A stretch of 27,289 bases of DNA from DATDMG01 sp036518955 (GTDB taxonomy: Bacteria; Actinomycetota; Actinomycetes; Actinomycetales; Kineosporiaceae). The stretch's first letter is position 1, and each line of letters starts with the position of its first letter. Location of the stretch: the NCBI GenBank assembly GCA_036518955.1, contig DATDMG010000279.1:1-27289 (forward strand). The letters are read 5' to 3'. Below the pieces are notes generated by a model. The model worked only from the letters and a program-made list of their open reading frames with translations, searched no databases and was not told the DNA's origin. The translations under genes and the position numbers were made by a program. Positions 6,782-14,633 of this stretch are shown here, one piece after another.

Positions 6782-8059
6782 TCAACCCCTCCCGAAGTAG
6801 GCCCGGACCCCGGCCAGCGCCTCGAGGAAGGCGTCGACCTCGTCCGCCGTGGAGTACAGGTACACACTCGCCCGGGTGCTCGCGGTGGCGCCGTACCGGC
6901 GATGCACCGGCTGGGCGCAGTGGTGCCCGACCCGGACGGCGATGCCGGCGGCGTCCAGGACCTGGCCCACGTCGTGGGGGTGGACACCCGCCACGACGAC
7001 GCTCACCGCCCCGACCCGCTCGTCGGCCGTCGTCGGGCCGAGCACCCGGACACCCTCGATCCGGGCCACCCCGGCGAGCAGCCGCTCGGTGAGGGCATGC
7101 TCGTGGGCGGCCACCCGGTGCATTCCGAACTCGGTCAGGACGTCGACCGCGGCATGCCAGGCGATGGCCTGGCTCACCGGCGGTGTCCCGGCCTCGAACC
7201 GCTGGGGGGGTTCCCGGAAGGTGCTGCCCGCCATCGTGACCTTCTCGACCATGGAGCCGCCCGTGAGCACCGGCGGCAACGCGGCGACGACCTCCCGACG
7301 GCCGGCGAGGGCGCCGATCCCGGTGGGGCCGAGCATCTTGTGCGCCGAGAACACCGCCAGGTCGACGCCGAGGGCGGCCAGGTCGACCGGGAAGTGCGGG
7401 ACCGACTGGCAGGCGTCCAGCACGGTGAGCGCGCCGACCGCGCGCGCCCGCTCGACCAGCCGGGCGACGGGCAGGACCGTGCCGAGCACGTTCGAGGCGT
7501 GCGCGAACGCCAGCACCTTGGTGCGCTCCGTGACCACGTCGTCGAGCCGCGACTCGTCGAGCCGGCCGTCGTCGGTCAGCCCGATCCAGCGCAGCGTCGC
7601 GCCCGTGCGCAGACAGGCCTGCTGCCACGGGACCAGGTTGGCGTGGTGCTCCAGCTCGGTGACCACGACCTCGTCACCCGCCCGCAGCGTGTAGGGGCCG
7701 GCGTCCGCCCCGCCCAGACCGTACTGGCTCAGCGCGAACGCGACGAGGTTGAGGCCCTCGGTGGCGTTGCGGGTCCAGACCAGTTCGTCGTCAGCCCGCC
7801 CGACGAACGCCGCGACGGCGTCCCGGGCCCGCTCGTACGCCTCGGTGGCCTCCTCGGCGAGGGTGTGCGCGCCACGGTGGACGGCGGCGTTCGAGCGCAC
7901 CAGATAGGCGCGCTCGGCGTCCAGCACCTCGACCGGGCGCTGGGAGGTGGCACCCGAGTCCAGGTACGCCAGCGGGTGGTCGCCGACGCAGCGGTCCAGG
8001 ACCGGGAACCGCTGCCGGATCGCCTTCAGCTCGACCTCGTCGAACGGGCCGTCGTTCAT
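6782..8059 (-). CDS. sufS: SufS, cysteine desulfurase (group II)
   Basis: A 425-residue PLP enzyme that converts cysteine to alanine and passes sulfur to SufU. The PLP lysine is Lys241 in FSAHKMLGPTG, the PLP-binding His lies in ELEHHANLVPW (about 135-145), and the persulfide Cys381 lies in RVGHHCAQP, the short group II loop. The ATG at 8059 is preferred to a TTG at 8071: GAGGA lies 7 bases before the ATG, and the TTG would place the ribosome site inside the coding sequence. The gene follows sufC by 14 bp. Length is normal for the family. Confidence 0.95.
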   Translation of the reverse strand: MNDGPFDEVELKAIRQRFPVLDRCVGDHPLAYLDSGATSQRPVEVLDAERAYLVRSNAAVHRGAHTLAEEATEAYERARDAVAAFVGRADDELVWTRNATEGLNLVAFALSQYGLGGADAGPYTLRAGDEVVVTELEHHANLVPWQQACLRTGATLRWIGLTDDGRLDESRLDDVVTERTKVLAFAHASNVLGTVLPVARLVERARAVGALTVLDACQSVPHFPVDLAALGVDLAVFSAHKMLGPTGIGALAGRREVVAALPPVLTGGSMVEKVTMAGSTFREPPQRFEAGTPPVSQAIAWHAAVDVLTEFGMHRVAAHEHALTERLLAGVARIEGVRVLGPTTADERVGAVSVVVAGVHPHDVGQVLDAAGIAVRVGHHCAQPVHRRYGATASTRASVYLYSTADEVDAFLEALAGVRAYFGRG

Positions 8060-8073
8060 CGCCGTCCTCAAGC

Positions 8074-8844
8074 TCAGGCCGAGGCGCCGGCCGCGGGGGC
8101 GGTGAAGCGGTCGTACCCCTCCGCCTCCAACCGCTCGGCGAGCTCGGGGCCGCCTTCCTCGACGAACCGACCGTCGACGAACACGTGCACGAAGTCCGGC
8201 GTGATGTACCGCAGGATCCGGGTGTAGTGGGTGATCAGCAGCACCCCGAGGTCACCGCCGGAGCAGGCCCGGTTGACGCCGTCCGCCACCACCCGCAGGG
8301 CGTCGACGTCCAGGCCGGAGTCCGTCTCGTCGAGGATCGCGATCTTCGGCTTGAGCAGCTCGAGCTGGAGGATCTCGTGCCGCTTCTTCTCCCCGCCGGA
8401 GAAGCCTTCGTTGACGTTGCGCTCGGCGAACGCAGGGTCCATCTTGAGCTGGTCCATCGCCGCCCGGACGTCCTTCACCCAGGTACGCAGCTTCGGGGCC
8501 TGCCCGTCGATGGCGGTCTTCGCCGTCCGCAGGAAGTTCGAGACGGTCACGCCGGGCACCTCGACCGGGTACTGCATGGCCAGGAACATCCCGGCGCGCG
8601 CGCGCTCGTCGACGCTCATCGCCAGCACGTCGGCACCGTCGAGGGTCACCGTGCCGGAGGTGACCGTGTACTTGGGATGGCCCGCGACGGAGTAGGCCAG
8701 CGTCGACTTGCCGGACCCGTTCGGACCCATGATCGCATGCGTCTCGCCGGACCGGACGGTCAGGTCGACGCCGCGCAGGATCTCCTTGGTGCCCTGCTCC
8801 GCCTCCACGCTGACGTGCAGGTCGCGGATCTCGAGGGTGGCCAT
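8074..8844 (-). CDS. sufC: SufC, ABC-type ATPase of the SufBCD scaffold
   Basis: A 256-residue soluble ATPase that drives conformational change of the SufBCD complex. Walker A is GPNGSGKST (40-48), the SufC-specific signature is FSGGEKKRHEI (about 152-162), Walker B is IAILDETDSGLD, and the switch His lies in LLITHYTRI. The frame is open well upstream, but the ATG at 8844 is chosen because it has an AGGAGA ribosome site about 10 bases ahead and starts with MATLEIRDLHVSV, the usual SufC beginning. It lies 5 bp after the Rieske gene, whose last codons contain its ribosome site. Confidence 0.96.
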   Translation of the reverse strand: MATLEIRDLHVSVEAEQGTKEILRGVDLTVRSGETHAIMGPNGSGKSTLAYSVAGHPKYTVTSGTVTLDGADVLAMSVDERARAGMFLAMQYPVEVPGVTVSNFLRTAKTAIDGQAPKLRTWVKDVRAAMDQLKMDPAFAERNVNEGFSGGEKKRHEILQLELLKPKIAILDETDSGLDVDALRVVADGVNRACSGGDLGVLLITHYTRILRYITPDFVHVFVDGRFVEEGGPELAERLEAEGYDRFTAPAAGASA

Positions 8845-8849
8845 CTCGT

Positions 8850-9224
8850 TCAGCTCTCCTTGGCGGACGGATCGACGCGGGAGGCCGCCGGGGCGGGCGC
8901 CTCGCCGAGGGTGGTGGTGACGTCGACGAGGACCTCGTCGCCGGCTATGGTCACGGGGAAGACCGGCACCGGGCGGATCGCGGGCAGCGCCAACGGTTGC
9001 CCCGTCCGGAGGTCGAACGCCGACCCGTGCAGCCAGCACTCGATCGTGCAGCCGTCGACCAGGCCCTCCGCCAGCGAGACGTCGGCGTGCGTGCAGGTGT
9101 CACCCACCGCGTGCACCTCGGCGTCGTCGGTCAGGACCAGGGCGACCGGGACGCCGGACAGCACGACCCGGACCGGCTCGCCCTCCTTCAGCTCCGCCAG
9201 CCGGGCGGCCACCTGTGCGCTCAT
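8850..9224 (-). CDS. Rieske-type [2Fe-2S] ferredoxin of the suf operon
   Basis: A 124-residue soluble Rieske protein resembling the small subunit-like ferredoxins of dioxygenases. The ligands are Cys44 and His46 in DTCTHADVSLAEG and Cys63 and His66 in IECWLHGSAFD, forming the two-Cys/two-His [2Fe-2S] site. No membrane anchor is present, which separates it from the cytochrome bc1 Rieske protein. It overlaps the sufD stop by 4 bp and precedes sufC. This insertion between sufD and sufC recurs in actinobacterial suf operons such as those of Streptomyces. The role is not proven; electron supply during cluster assembly is the usual proposal. Confidence 0.92.
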   Translation of the reverse strand: MSAQVAARLAELKEGEPVRVVLSGVPVALVLTDDAEVHAVGDTCTHADVSLAEGLVDGCTIECWLHGSAFDLRTGQPLALPAIRPVPVFPVTIAGDEVLVDVTTTLGEAPAPAASRVDPSAKES

Positions 9225-10435
9225 CGGGCGGCTCCGACGGAACGCTCGAGCTCCGCCTCGATCGCGGCCACGAGCCGGTCCTGCAGCGACGGGACGCCGA
9301 TCTGCTGGATGAGCTCGGTGAAGAACCCGCGCACCACCAGGCGCCGCGCCTCGACCTCGGGGATCCCCCTGGCCTGCAGGTAGAACAGCTGCTCGTCGTC
9401 GAACCGGCCGGTCGCGCTGGCGTGCCCGGCCCCCACGATCTGCCCGGTCTCGATCTCCAGGTTGGGCACCGAGTCGGCCCGTGCCCCGTCGGTGAGGACC
9501 AGGTTGCGGTTCAGCTCGTAGGTGTCGGTGCCCTCGGCGTCGGCGCGGATCAGGACATCACCGACCCACACCGCGTGCGCGCCCTCGCCCTGCAGCGCGC
9601 CCTTGTAGACGACGTTGCTGCGGCAGTGGGGCACCGCGTGGTCGACGAACAGCCGGCTCTCCAGGTGCTGCCGGGCGTCCGCGAAGTACAGTCCGAGCAG
9701 CTCGACCTCGCCACCGGGAGCGGTGAACCGTGCGGACGGCGTGATCCGGACGACGTCGCCGCCGAGCGTGACGACCACGTGCTTCAGCCGGGCGTCGCGG
9801 CCGAGCCGGGCGTGGTGCGCGGAGAGGTGGACGGCGTCGTCGTCCCAGTCCTGCAGACTCACCACGGTCAGCTGGGCGCCGTCCGCGATGTCGATCTCGA
9901 GATTGTCGGCGAGCGTGCCGGCCCCGGTGAAGTCGACGACGACGACCGCCTCGGAGCCCGGCTCCGCCACGAGCAGCGCATGCCCGTAGCCGAGGCCGCC
10001 CCGGCCGGCGACGCGCACCTGGACCGGCTCCGCCACGACCGCGCCGCGGGGCACGGTGATCACCAGAGCCTGCTGGAACCCGCTGTAGGCCGCCGCCGCC
10101 GCCCGGTCCTCGGGGACGCCGGCGCGGCCCAGCCGCTCGTCGTCCCGCCCGACGGTCTCCACCCGCACCGGTGCCGGGCCCTCGACCCGGACGTCGACCT
10201 GCTCCCCGCTCGCGCAGACCCCGACGTGCACCTCCCGGAGACGGTCCAGCGGGGTGAACCGCCAGTCCTCCTCGCGTCCGGTGGGGACCGGGAAGTCGGC
10301 GACGTCGAAGCTGGCCCGGCGCTGCGCCCGGGACTGGTCGGGGACCGGCGCGCCGGCGCCGTGGGAATGCGCCGCGAGGCCGTGCGGGGCAGAACGGACG
10401 GCGCCCTCGGCGGCGTCCGTGGCGGTGGCTGTCAT
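9221..10435 (-). CDS. sufD: SufD, subunit of the Fe-S scaffold complex
   Basis: A 404-residue SufB/SufD-family protein that pairs with SufB. The C-terminal beta-helix ending is clear: VGAGHASATGRFDDEQLFYL holds the conserved His matching E. coli SufD His360, followed by QARGIPEVEARRLVVRGFF. The N-terminal part contains an Ala-rich leader and the GREEDWRFTPLDRL motif seen in SufD N-termini. The ATG shares one base with the sufB stop (TGATG). The gene overlaps the Rieske gene by 4 bp at its end. It is thought to help bring iron into the complex. Confidence 0.95.
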   Translation of the reverse strand: MTATATDAAEGAVRSAPHGLAAHSHGAGAPVPDQSRAQRRASFDVADFPVPTGREEDWRFTPLDRLREVHVGVCASGEQVDVRVEGPAPVRVETVGRDDERLGRAGVPEDRAAAAAYSGFQQALVITVPRGAVVAEPVQVRVAGRGGLGYGHALLVAEPGSEAVVVVDFTGAGTLADNLEIDIADGAQLTVVSLQDWDDDAVHLSAHHARLGRDARLKHVVVTLGGDVVRITPSARFTAPGGEVELLGLYFADARQHLESRLFVDHAVPHCRSNVVYKGALQGEGAHAVWVGDVLIRADAEGTDTYELNRNLVLTDGARADSVPNLEIETGQIVGAGHASATGRFDDEQLFYLQARGIPEVEARRLVVRGFFTELIQQIGVPSLQDRLVAAIEAELERSVGAAR

Positions 10436-11847
10436 CAGCCGACGGCTCCTTCCATCTGGAGCTCGATCAGGCGGTTGAGCTCGAGCGCGTACTCCATCGG
10501 CAGCTCGCGCGCGATCGGCTCGACGAAGCCACGGACGATCATCGCCATGGCCTCCTCCTCGCTCAACCCGCGGGACATCAGGTAGAAGAGCTGGTCGTCA
10601 CTCACCCTCGAGACCGTCGCCTCATGACCCATCCGTACGTCGTCCTCGCGGACGTCGACGTACGGATAGGTGTCGGACCGGCTGACGGTGTCGACCAGCA
10701 GGGCGTCGCACCGCACCGTGGACGCCGAGTGGTGAGCCCCCTCGAGCACCTGCACGAGCCCCCGGTAGGAGGTGCGGCCACCGCCGCGCGCCACCGACTT
10801 GGAGACGATGGACGACGAGGTGTGGGGCGCCGCGTGCACCATCTTGGCGCCGGCGTCCTGGTGCTGGCCCTCGCCGGCGAACGCGATGGACAGCGTCTCA
10901 CCCTTGGCGTGCTCGCCGAGCAGGTACACCGCCGGGTACTTCATGGTGACCTTGGACCCGATGTTGCCGTCGACCCACTCCATCGTCGCGCCCTCGGCCG
11001 CGGTCGCCCGCTTGGTGACCAGGTTGTAGACGTTGGTGGACCAGTTCTGGATCGTCGTGTACCGGACCCGGGCGTTCTTCTTGACGACGATCTCGACCAC
11101 GGCCGAGTGCAGCGAGTCGGACGTGTAGATCGGCGCGGTGCAGCCCTCGACGTAGTGCACGTAGGAGCCCTCGTCCGCGATGATCAGAGTGCGCTCGAAC
11201 TGGCCCATGTTCTCGGTGTTGATCCGGAAGTAGGCCTGCAGCGGGATCTCGACGTGCACGCCCTTCGGCACGTAGATGAACGAGCCGCCGGACCAGACCG
11301 CCGTGTTCAGGGCCGCGAACTTGTTGTCGCCCACCGGGATCACGCTGGCGAAGTACTCCTGGAAGATCTCGGGGTACTCGCGCAGACCGGTGTCGGTGTC
11401 GAGGAAGATGACCCCGAGGCGCTCCAGCTCCTCGTTGATCTGGTGGTAGACGACCTCTGACTCGTACTGCGCAGCGACACCCGCGACGAGGCGCTGCTTC
11501 TCCGCCTCCGGGATGCCGAGCCGGTCGTACGTGTTCTTGATGTCCGCGGGCAGATCGTCCCACGTGGCGGCCTGCTTCTCGGTCGACCGCACGAAGTACT
11601 TGATGCTGTCGAAGGCGATCCCCGACAGGTCTGAGCCCCACGACGGCATCGGCTTCTTCTCGAACAGCGCAAGCGCCTTCAGCCGCAGCCTGAGCATCCA
11701 CTCCGGCTCGTTCTTCTTGGCCGAGATGTCACGCACGACCTCCTCCGAGAGGCCGCGTCGGGCTGCCGCGCCCGCGGCGTCCGGATCGGCCCAGCCGTAC
11801 TCGTAACGGCCGAGGCCCTCAAGGTCTGGGTGTGCGGTGGTCGTCAT
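10435..11847 (-). CDS. sufB: SufB, Fe-S cluster scaffold protein
   Basis: A 470-residue scaffold on which the nascent cluster is built. The key residues are Cys380 in STVRCDALLV, matching E. coli SufB Cys405, and Glu409 in GHEATVSRV, matching Glu434. The N-terminal region SEEVVRDISAKKNEPEWM and the central SGGSFIYVPKGVHVE are standard. The coding sequence is uninterrupted, unlike M. tuberculosis SufB, which carries an intein. The ATG overlaps the sufR stop (ATGA). Upstream lies a duplicated 10-bp element with two AGAGGTAGCC copies that supply purine-rich sequence for ribosome binding. Confidence 0.97.
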   Translation of the reverse strand: MTTTAHPDLEGLGRYEYGWADPDAAGAAARRGLSEEVVRDISAKKNEPEWMLRLRLKALALFEKKPMPSWGSDLSGIAFDSIKYFVRSTEKQAATWDDLPADIKNTYDRLGIPEAEKQRLVAGVAAQYESEVVYHQINEELERLGVIFLDTDTGLREYPEIFQEYFASVIPVGDNKFAALNTAVWSGGSFIYVPKGVHVEIPLQAYFRINTENMGQFERTLIIADEGSYVHYVEGCTAPIYTSDSLHSAVVEIVVKKNARVRYTTIQNWSTNVYNLVTKRATAAEGATMEWVDGNIGSKVTMKYPAVYLLGEHAKGETLSIAFAGEGQHQDAGAKMVHAAPHTSSSIVSKSVARGGGRTSYRGLVQVLEGAHHSASTVRCDALLVDTVSRSDTYPYVDVREDDVRMGHEATVSRVSDDQLFYLMSRGLSEEEAMAMIVRGFVEPIARELPMEYALELNRLIELQMEGAVG

Positions 11848-12773
11848 GAGCGGCTACCTCTGGCTACCTCTTCGTCGGATCGCCCGGTGGTGGACCGGGC
11901 GGCCAGGTCGATCATGATCGGCGCCGGGCGCTGGGCCAGGGCCGAGATCGGGATGTGGGTGGTGCAGACGTGCTCGCCGTGCGCGAGCGTCGCGAGGCGC
12001 TGCACGTGCACCCCGAGCAGCCGGGAGAACGCGTCGGTCTCGGCCTCGCAGAGCTCGGGGAACGCCCGCGCCACGTGCTGTACCGGGCAGTGCCCCTGGC
12101 AGAGCTGGGTGCCGCCGGCACCCGGATCACCCGGGCCACCGGCCAGCGAACGGGTGCTCGCGGCGTACCCGTCGCCCGACAGCGCGTCGGCCAGGGCCTC
12201 GGCCCGACGGCGCGCGTCGGGGCCGGCCGCCTCGACGGCGGGCCGGTACCGCGCCTCGACGTCGGCGAGCCGTTCCGCGGCGAACCGGCGGACGGCGCCG
12301 GGCCCGGCCACCTCGGCCAGGTACCGCAGCGCCTGGGTGGCCAGGGCGTCGTACCCGGTGGCCATCGCCGCATGGCCGGCGTCGGTCAGCACGAACAGCC
12401 GCGCCGGGCGGCCCCGGCCGCGCTGGCGGGCCGACGGAAGGTCACGTACGGTTACCAGCCCCTGCTCGAGCAGGACGTCGAGGTGGCGGCGCACGGCAGC
12501 GGGCGTCAGCCCCAGGCTGCTCGCCAGGTCGGCAGCCGCTACCGGCCCGCGCTCGAGCACCTCGTGGCACACCCGGTCGCGGGTACGGCGCTCCTCGACC
12601 GCCCGGGCCTCCGCCTCACCGGAACTCCTGGCCTCACCGGAACTCCTGGCCTCACCGGAGCTCCGGGCACCGGAACCCGGGCGCGCGACACCTCGGGCAC
12701 GGCCGGCGCGCCGCTCGGCCGCCCGCTCCGCGCCGGGGCCTGCCGGGCCCCCGGTCGCCGCCTGTATTTTCAC
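11844..12773 (-). CDS. sufR: SufR, Fe-S-sensing winged-helix repressor of the suf operon
   Basis: A 309-residue DeoR/ArsR-like winged-helix regulator that in mycobacteria and cyanobacteria binds an Fe-S cluster and represses suf. The helix-turn-helix runs over about 66-108 (AADLASSLGLTPAAVRRHLDVL), followed by the wing QRGRGRPARLFVLT. The C-terminal cluster-binding region has Cys225 and Cys229 in LCQGHCP, Cys242 in PELCEAE and Cys270 in GEHVCTTH. The first 58 residues are low-complexity (Ala/Arg/Gly/Ser), include a triplicated SSGEAR unit, and exceed the usual family N-terminus. The GTG at 12773 is the only start that keeps the HTH, and it is positioned as a leaderless start. The gene leads the suf operon and overlaps sufB by 4 bp. 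A palindrome covers its promoter. Confidence 0.92.
   Translation of the reverse strand: MKIQAATGGPAGPGAERAAERRAGRARGVARPGSGARSSGEARSSGEARSSGEAEARAVEERRTRDRVCHEVLERGPVAAADLASSLGLTPAAVRRHLDVLLEQGLVTVRDLPSARQRGRGRPARLFVLTDAGHAAMATGYDALATQALRYLAEVAGPGAVRRFAAERLADVEARYRPAVEAAGPDARRRAEALADALSGDGYAASTRSLAGGPGDPGAGGTQLCQGHCPVQHVARAFPELCEAETDAFSRLLGVHVQRLATLAHGEHVCTTHIPISALAQRPAPIMIDLAARSTTGRSDEEVARGSRS
11850..11870 (-). repeat. Duplicated 10-bp element ahead of the sufB start
   Basis: On the minus strand, AGAGGTAGCC occurs twice back to back, ending 4-5 bases before the sufB ATG and lying inside the end of sufR. Each copy contains an AGAGGT core that could pair with 16S rRNA. Two ribosome sites in tandem would be unusual, but this may be simple slippage. 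Confidence 0.5.
12614..12667 (-). repeat. 18-bp tandem repeat (3 copies) in the sufR N-terminal extension
   Basis: Copies lie at 12614-12631, 12632-12649 and 12650-12667; the first two are identical and the third has diverged at a few bases. They encode repeats of Ser-Ser-Gly-Glu-Ala-Arg ahead of the winged helix. The repeat keeps frame. Confidence 0.85.
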
Positions 12774-12785
12774 AACGCCATTGTG
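12771..12785. promoter_or_regulatory. Candidate SufR operator: CACAA-N5-TTGTG palindrome
   Basis: A perfect 5-5-5 inverted repeat, CACAA at 12771-12775 and TTGTG at 12781-12785, covers both the -10 box and the start codon of sufR. A bound repressor would block RNA polymerase directly. Its arms are similar in base content to the CACA/TGTG-type site reported for mycobacterial SufR, recalled without alignment. It is also 59 bp from the divergent ABC gene start, so it could affect that gene. Confidence 0.6.
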
Positions 12786-12807
12786 TCGTAATTGGGAGAG
12801 GGGTCAA
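12774..12807 (-). promoter_or_regulatory. Leaderless sigma-A-type promoter of the suf operon
   Basis: Reading the minus strand, TTGACC (12807-12802) is a good -35 and CACAAT (12785-12780) a fair -10, separated by 16 bases. The GTG of sufR begins 6 bases after the -10. The first transcribed base would therefore be the start codon. Confidence 0.6.
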
Positions 12808-12831
12808 GTCCGTTGGTCCCGGGTCGGTCCG

Positions 12832-12844
12832 TACGCTACCGACG
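12832..12844 (+). promoter_or_regulatory. Leaderless promoter -10 box for the ABC operon
   Basis: TACGCT at 12832-12837 is followed after 6 bases by the GTG start at 12844, with no Shine-Dalgarno sequence. No -35 matches well. The promoter is divergent from that of suf within a 70-bp intergenic region. Confidence 0.5.
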
Positions 12845-13818
12845 TGAACAGTTCGGACCCTGTGCGGGCCGCGGCGGTCGGCGCCGACCCGCTCGAACCG
12901 GCCGCCCTCGCGGTCGACGGCCTGGTCAAGCGGTACGGCGAACGCACCGTCGTGGATGGCCTGCGCCTGGTCGTGGCCCGGGGCACGGTCACCGCCGTCC
13001 TCGGGCCCAACGGGGCCGGCAAGACCACCGCGATCGAGTGCTGCGAGGGCCTGCGCCGCCCGGACGCCGGAACCATCCGGGTGCTCGGCCTGGACCCCTG
13101 GCGGGACGCGACGGCGCTCCGCCCTCGGGTGGGGGTGATGCTCCAGGACGGCGGCCTGCCGACCGGCGCCCGGGCCGCGGAGGTGCTCGGCCACGTGGCC
13201 GCGCTGCATGCCCGACCGCTGCCCGCCGACGAGCTGCTCGAGGTCCTCGGGCTCACCCCGCACGCCCGCACGACCGTACGCCGGTTGTCCGGCGGCCAGC
13301 GCCAGCGACTCGCCCTGGCGACGGCCGTGGTCGGGCGGCCCGACCTGGTCTTCCTGGACGAGCCCAGCGCCGGGCTCGACCCACAGGCGCGGCTGGCGGT
13401 CTGGCAGCTGGTGGAAAGGCTGCGGACGGACGGCGTCACGGTCCTGCTCACCACCCATCTGATGGACGAGGCCGAGCGGCTCGCCGACCACGTCGTCGTG
13501 ATGGACGGCGGGCAGGTCGTCGCCGAGGGCACCCCCGCCGCGCTCACCGGCAACAGCCAGGCGCTGCACTTCGCCGTCCCCGCCGGCCTCGAGCTGGCGT
13601 CCCTGCAGGCCGCGCTCGGCGCCGGTGTCCTGGTGACCGGGACGGCGTCGGGCCGGGTCGCCGTCGAACCGCGCCCGGGCCGGTCGATGGACCCGCAGGT
13701 GATCGCCGCGGTGACGGCCTGGTGCGCGGCCGAGGGAATCCTCCCGGAGGGCCTGGCCCTGGACCGACGGACCCTCGAGGACGTCTTCCTCGACCTGACC
13801 GGGAGGGCGCTGCGATGA
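12844..13818 (+). CDS. ABC transporter ATPase (Rv1458c-like position)
   Basis: A 324-residue ATPase of the drug/lipid exporter (DrrA-like) class. Walker A is GPNGAGKTT (54-62), the signature LSGGQRQRLALA lies near residue 150, Walker B is LVFLDEPSAGLD, and the switch His lies in LTTHLMDEAE. A C-terminal domain of about 90 residues ends with RTLEDVFLDLTGR, typical of the DrrA group. The GTG at 12844 is chosen because of the -10 box 6 bases before it. The stop overlaps the permease ATG (ATGA). In M. tuberculosis the equivalent pair lies between MptB (Rv1459c) and a CtaA-like protein (Rv1456c). Here the mptB gene is absent and sufR lies directly upstream. The substrate is unknown. Confidence 0.9.
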   Translation: MNSSDPVRAAAVGADPLEPAALAVDGLVKRYGERTVVDGLRLVVARGTVTAVLGPNGAGKTTAIECCEGLRRPDAGTIRVLGLDPWRDATALRPRVGVMLQDGGLPTGARAAEVLGHVAALHARPLPADELLEVLGLTPHARTTVRRLSGGQRQRLALATAVVGRPDLVFLDEPSAGLDPQARLAVWQLVERLRTDGVTVLLTTHLMDEAERLADHVVVMDGGQVVAEGTPAALTGNSQALHFAVPAGLELASLQAALGAGVLVTGTASGRVAVEPRPGRSMDPQVIAAVTAWCAAEGILPEGLALDRRTLEDVFLDLTGRALR

Positions 13819-14630
13819 CTCGCCAGGTCAGCCGGCCCGGTCCCGCCCCCCACCGGGTTGCCGACCTGCCGGCCGGCTGGTTCGCGCCGGGGGGCGCCCC
13901 CGCTCCCCCGGCCCGCCGGGTGCTCGCCCAGGCCCGCTTCGACGCCACCGTGCTGCTGCGCAACGGCGAGCAGCTCCTGATCACCCTGGTGCTGCCGGCG
14001 CTGCTGCTGGTGGCGCTGGCGCTCACCCACGTGCCGGACCTCGGCCCGGGCCGGCGGATCGACGTCGCCGCTCCGGGTGTGCTCGCCCTGGCCGTGATGT
14101 CCACGGCCTTCACCGGGCAGGCCATCGGCACCGGGTTCGACCGCCGGTACGGCGTGCTCCGGCTGCTCGGGACCACCCCGCTCGGCCGCGGCGGACTCGT
14201 CGCCGGGCGGGTCCTGGCCGTGCTCGGCGTCGAGGGTGCGCAGGTCGCCGCGCTGGGCGCGCTGGCAGCCGGGCTGGGCTGGCAGCCTCAGGGGGCGGGC
14301 CTGGCGGTCGGGCTCGTCGCCGTCCTGGCCGGGACCGCCGCCTTCGTCAGCCTCGGCCTGCTGCTGGCGGGCACGCTGCGCAGCGAGGCAGTGCTGGCCG
14401 TGGCCAACCTGGTGTGGGTCCTGCTGCTCGCCGGAGGCGGCGTGGTGGTCCCGCCGGACCGGCTCGGAGCCTTCGCGCCGGTCGCCCGCGTCCTGCCCTC
14501 CGGCGCGCTCGGGGAGGCGCTCCGAGGGGCGCTGCAGGCCGGATCGGTCCGCTGGGGCGCGTTCGGCGTCCTGGTCGCCTGGGCGGCCGTCGGCTCGCTC
14601 GCCACCGCCCGCTGGTTCTCCTGGGACTGA
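13815..14630 (+). CDS. ABC-2 type transporter permease (Rv1457c-like position)
   Basis: A 271-residue membrane protein of the ABC-2 exporter family. After a Pro-rich cytoplasmic start, an amphipathic stretch (ARRVLAQARFDATVLLRNGEQ, about 33-53) precedes about six hydrophobic helices, among them TLVLPALLLVALALTH, GVLALAVMSTAFTGQA and LVWVLLLAGGGVVVP. The motif FDRRYGVLRLLGTTPL between helices is the usual cytoplasmic loop of this family. The ATG overlaps the ATPase stop, so the two form one transporter. It ends 3 bases before the next ATPase gene. The substrate is not known; its place next to ctaA suggests a respiratory or envelope function. Confidence 0.87.
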   Translation: MTRQVSRPGPAPHRVADLPAGWFAPGGAPAPPARRVLAQARFDATVLLRNGEQLLITLVLPALLLVALALTHVPDLGPGRRIDVAAPGVLALAVMSTAFTGQAIGTGFDRRYGVLRLLGTTPLGRGGLVAGRVLAVLGVEGAQVAALGALAAGLGWQPQGAGLAVGLVAVLAGTAAFVSLGLLLAGTLRSEAVLAVANLVWVLLLAGGGVVVPPDRLGAFAPVARVLPSGALGEALRGALQAGSVRWGAFGVLVAWAAVGSLATARWFSWD

Positions 14631-14633
14631 CCG

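Noticed and set aside
6320..8227. A 635-codon plus-strand frame opposite sufU and sufS
   Set aside because: It mirrors the codons of two clear enzymes with intact active sites. It has no ribosome site and no recognisable domain.
8845..9039. Longer SufC start upstream in the Rieske gene
   Set aside because: This stretch encodes the end of the Rieske protein in another frame, and the ATG at 8844 has a ribosome site and the family N-terminus.
10435..11847. Intein in SufB as in M. tuberculosis
   Set aside because: The SufB sequence runs without an insertion, at normal length and with all motifs adjacent.
12792..12843. Earlier starts for the first ABC genes
   Set aside because: Upstream codons in these frames cross the suf promoter region and read as non-protein-like sequence. 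The GTG at 12844 has a -10 box at the proper distance.
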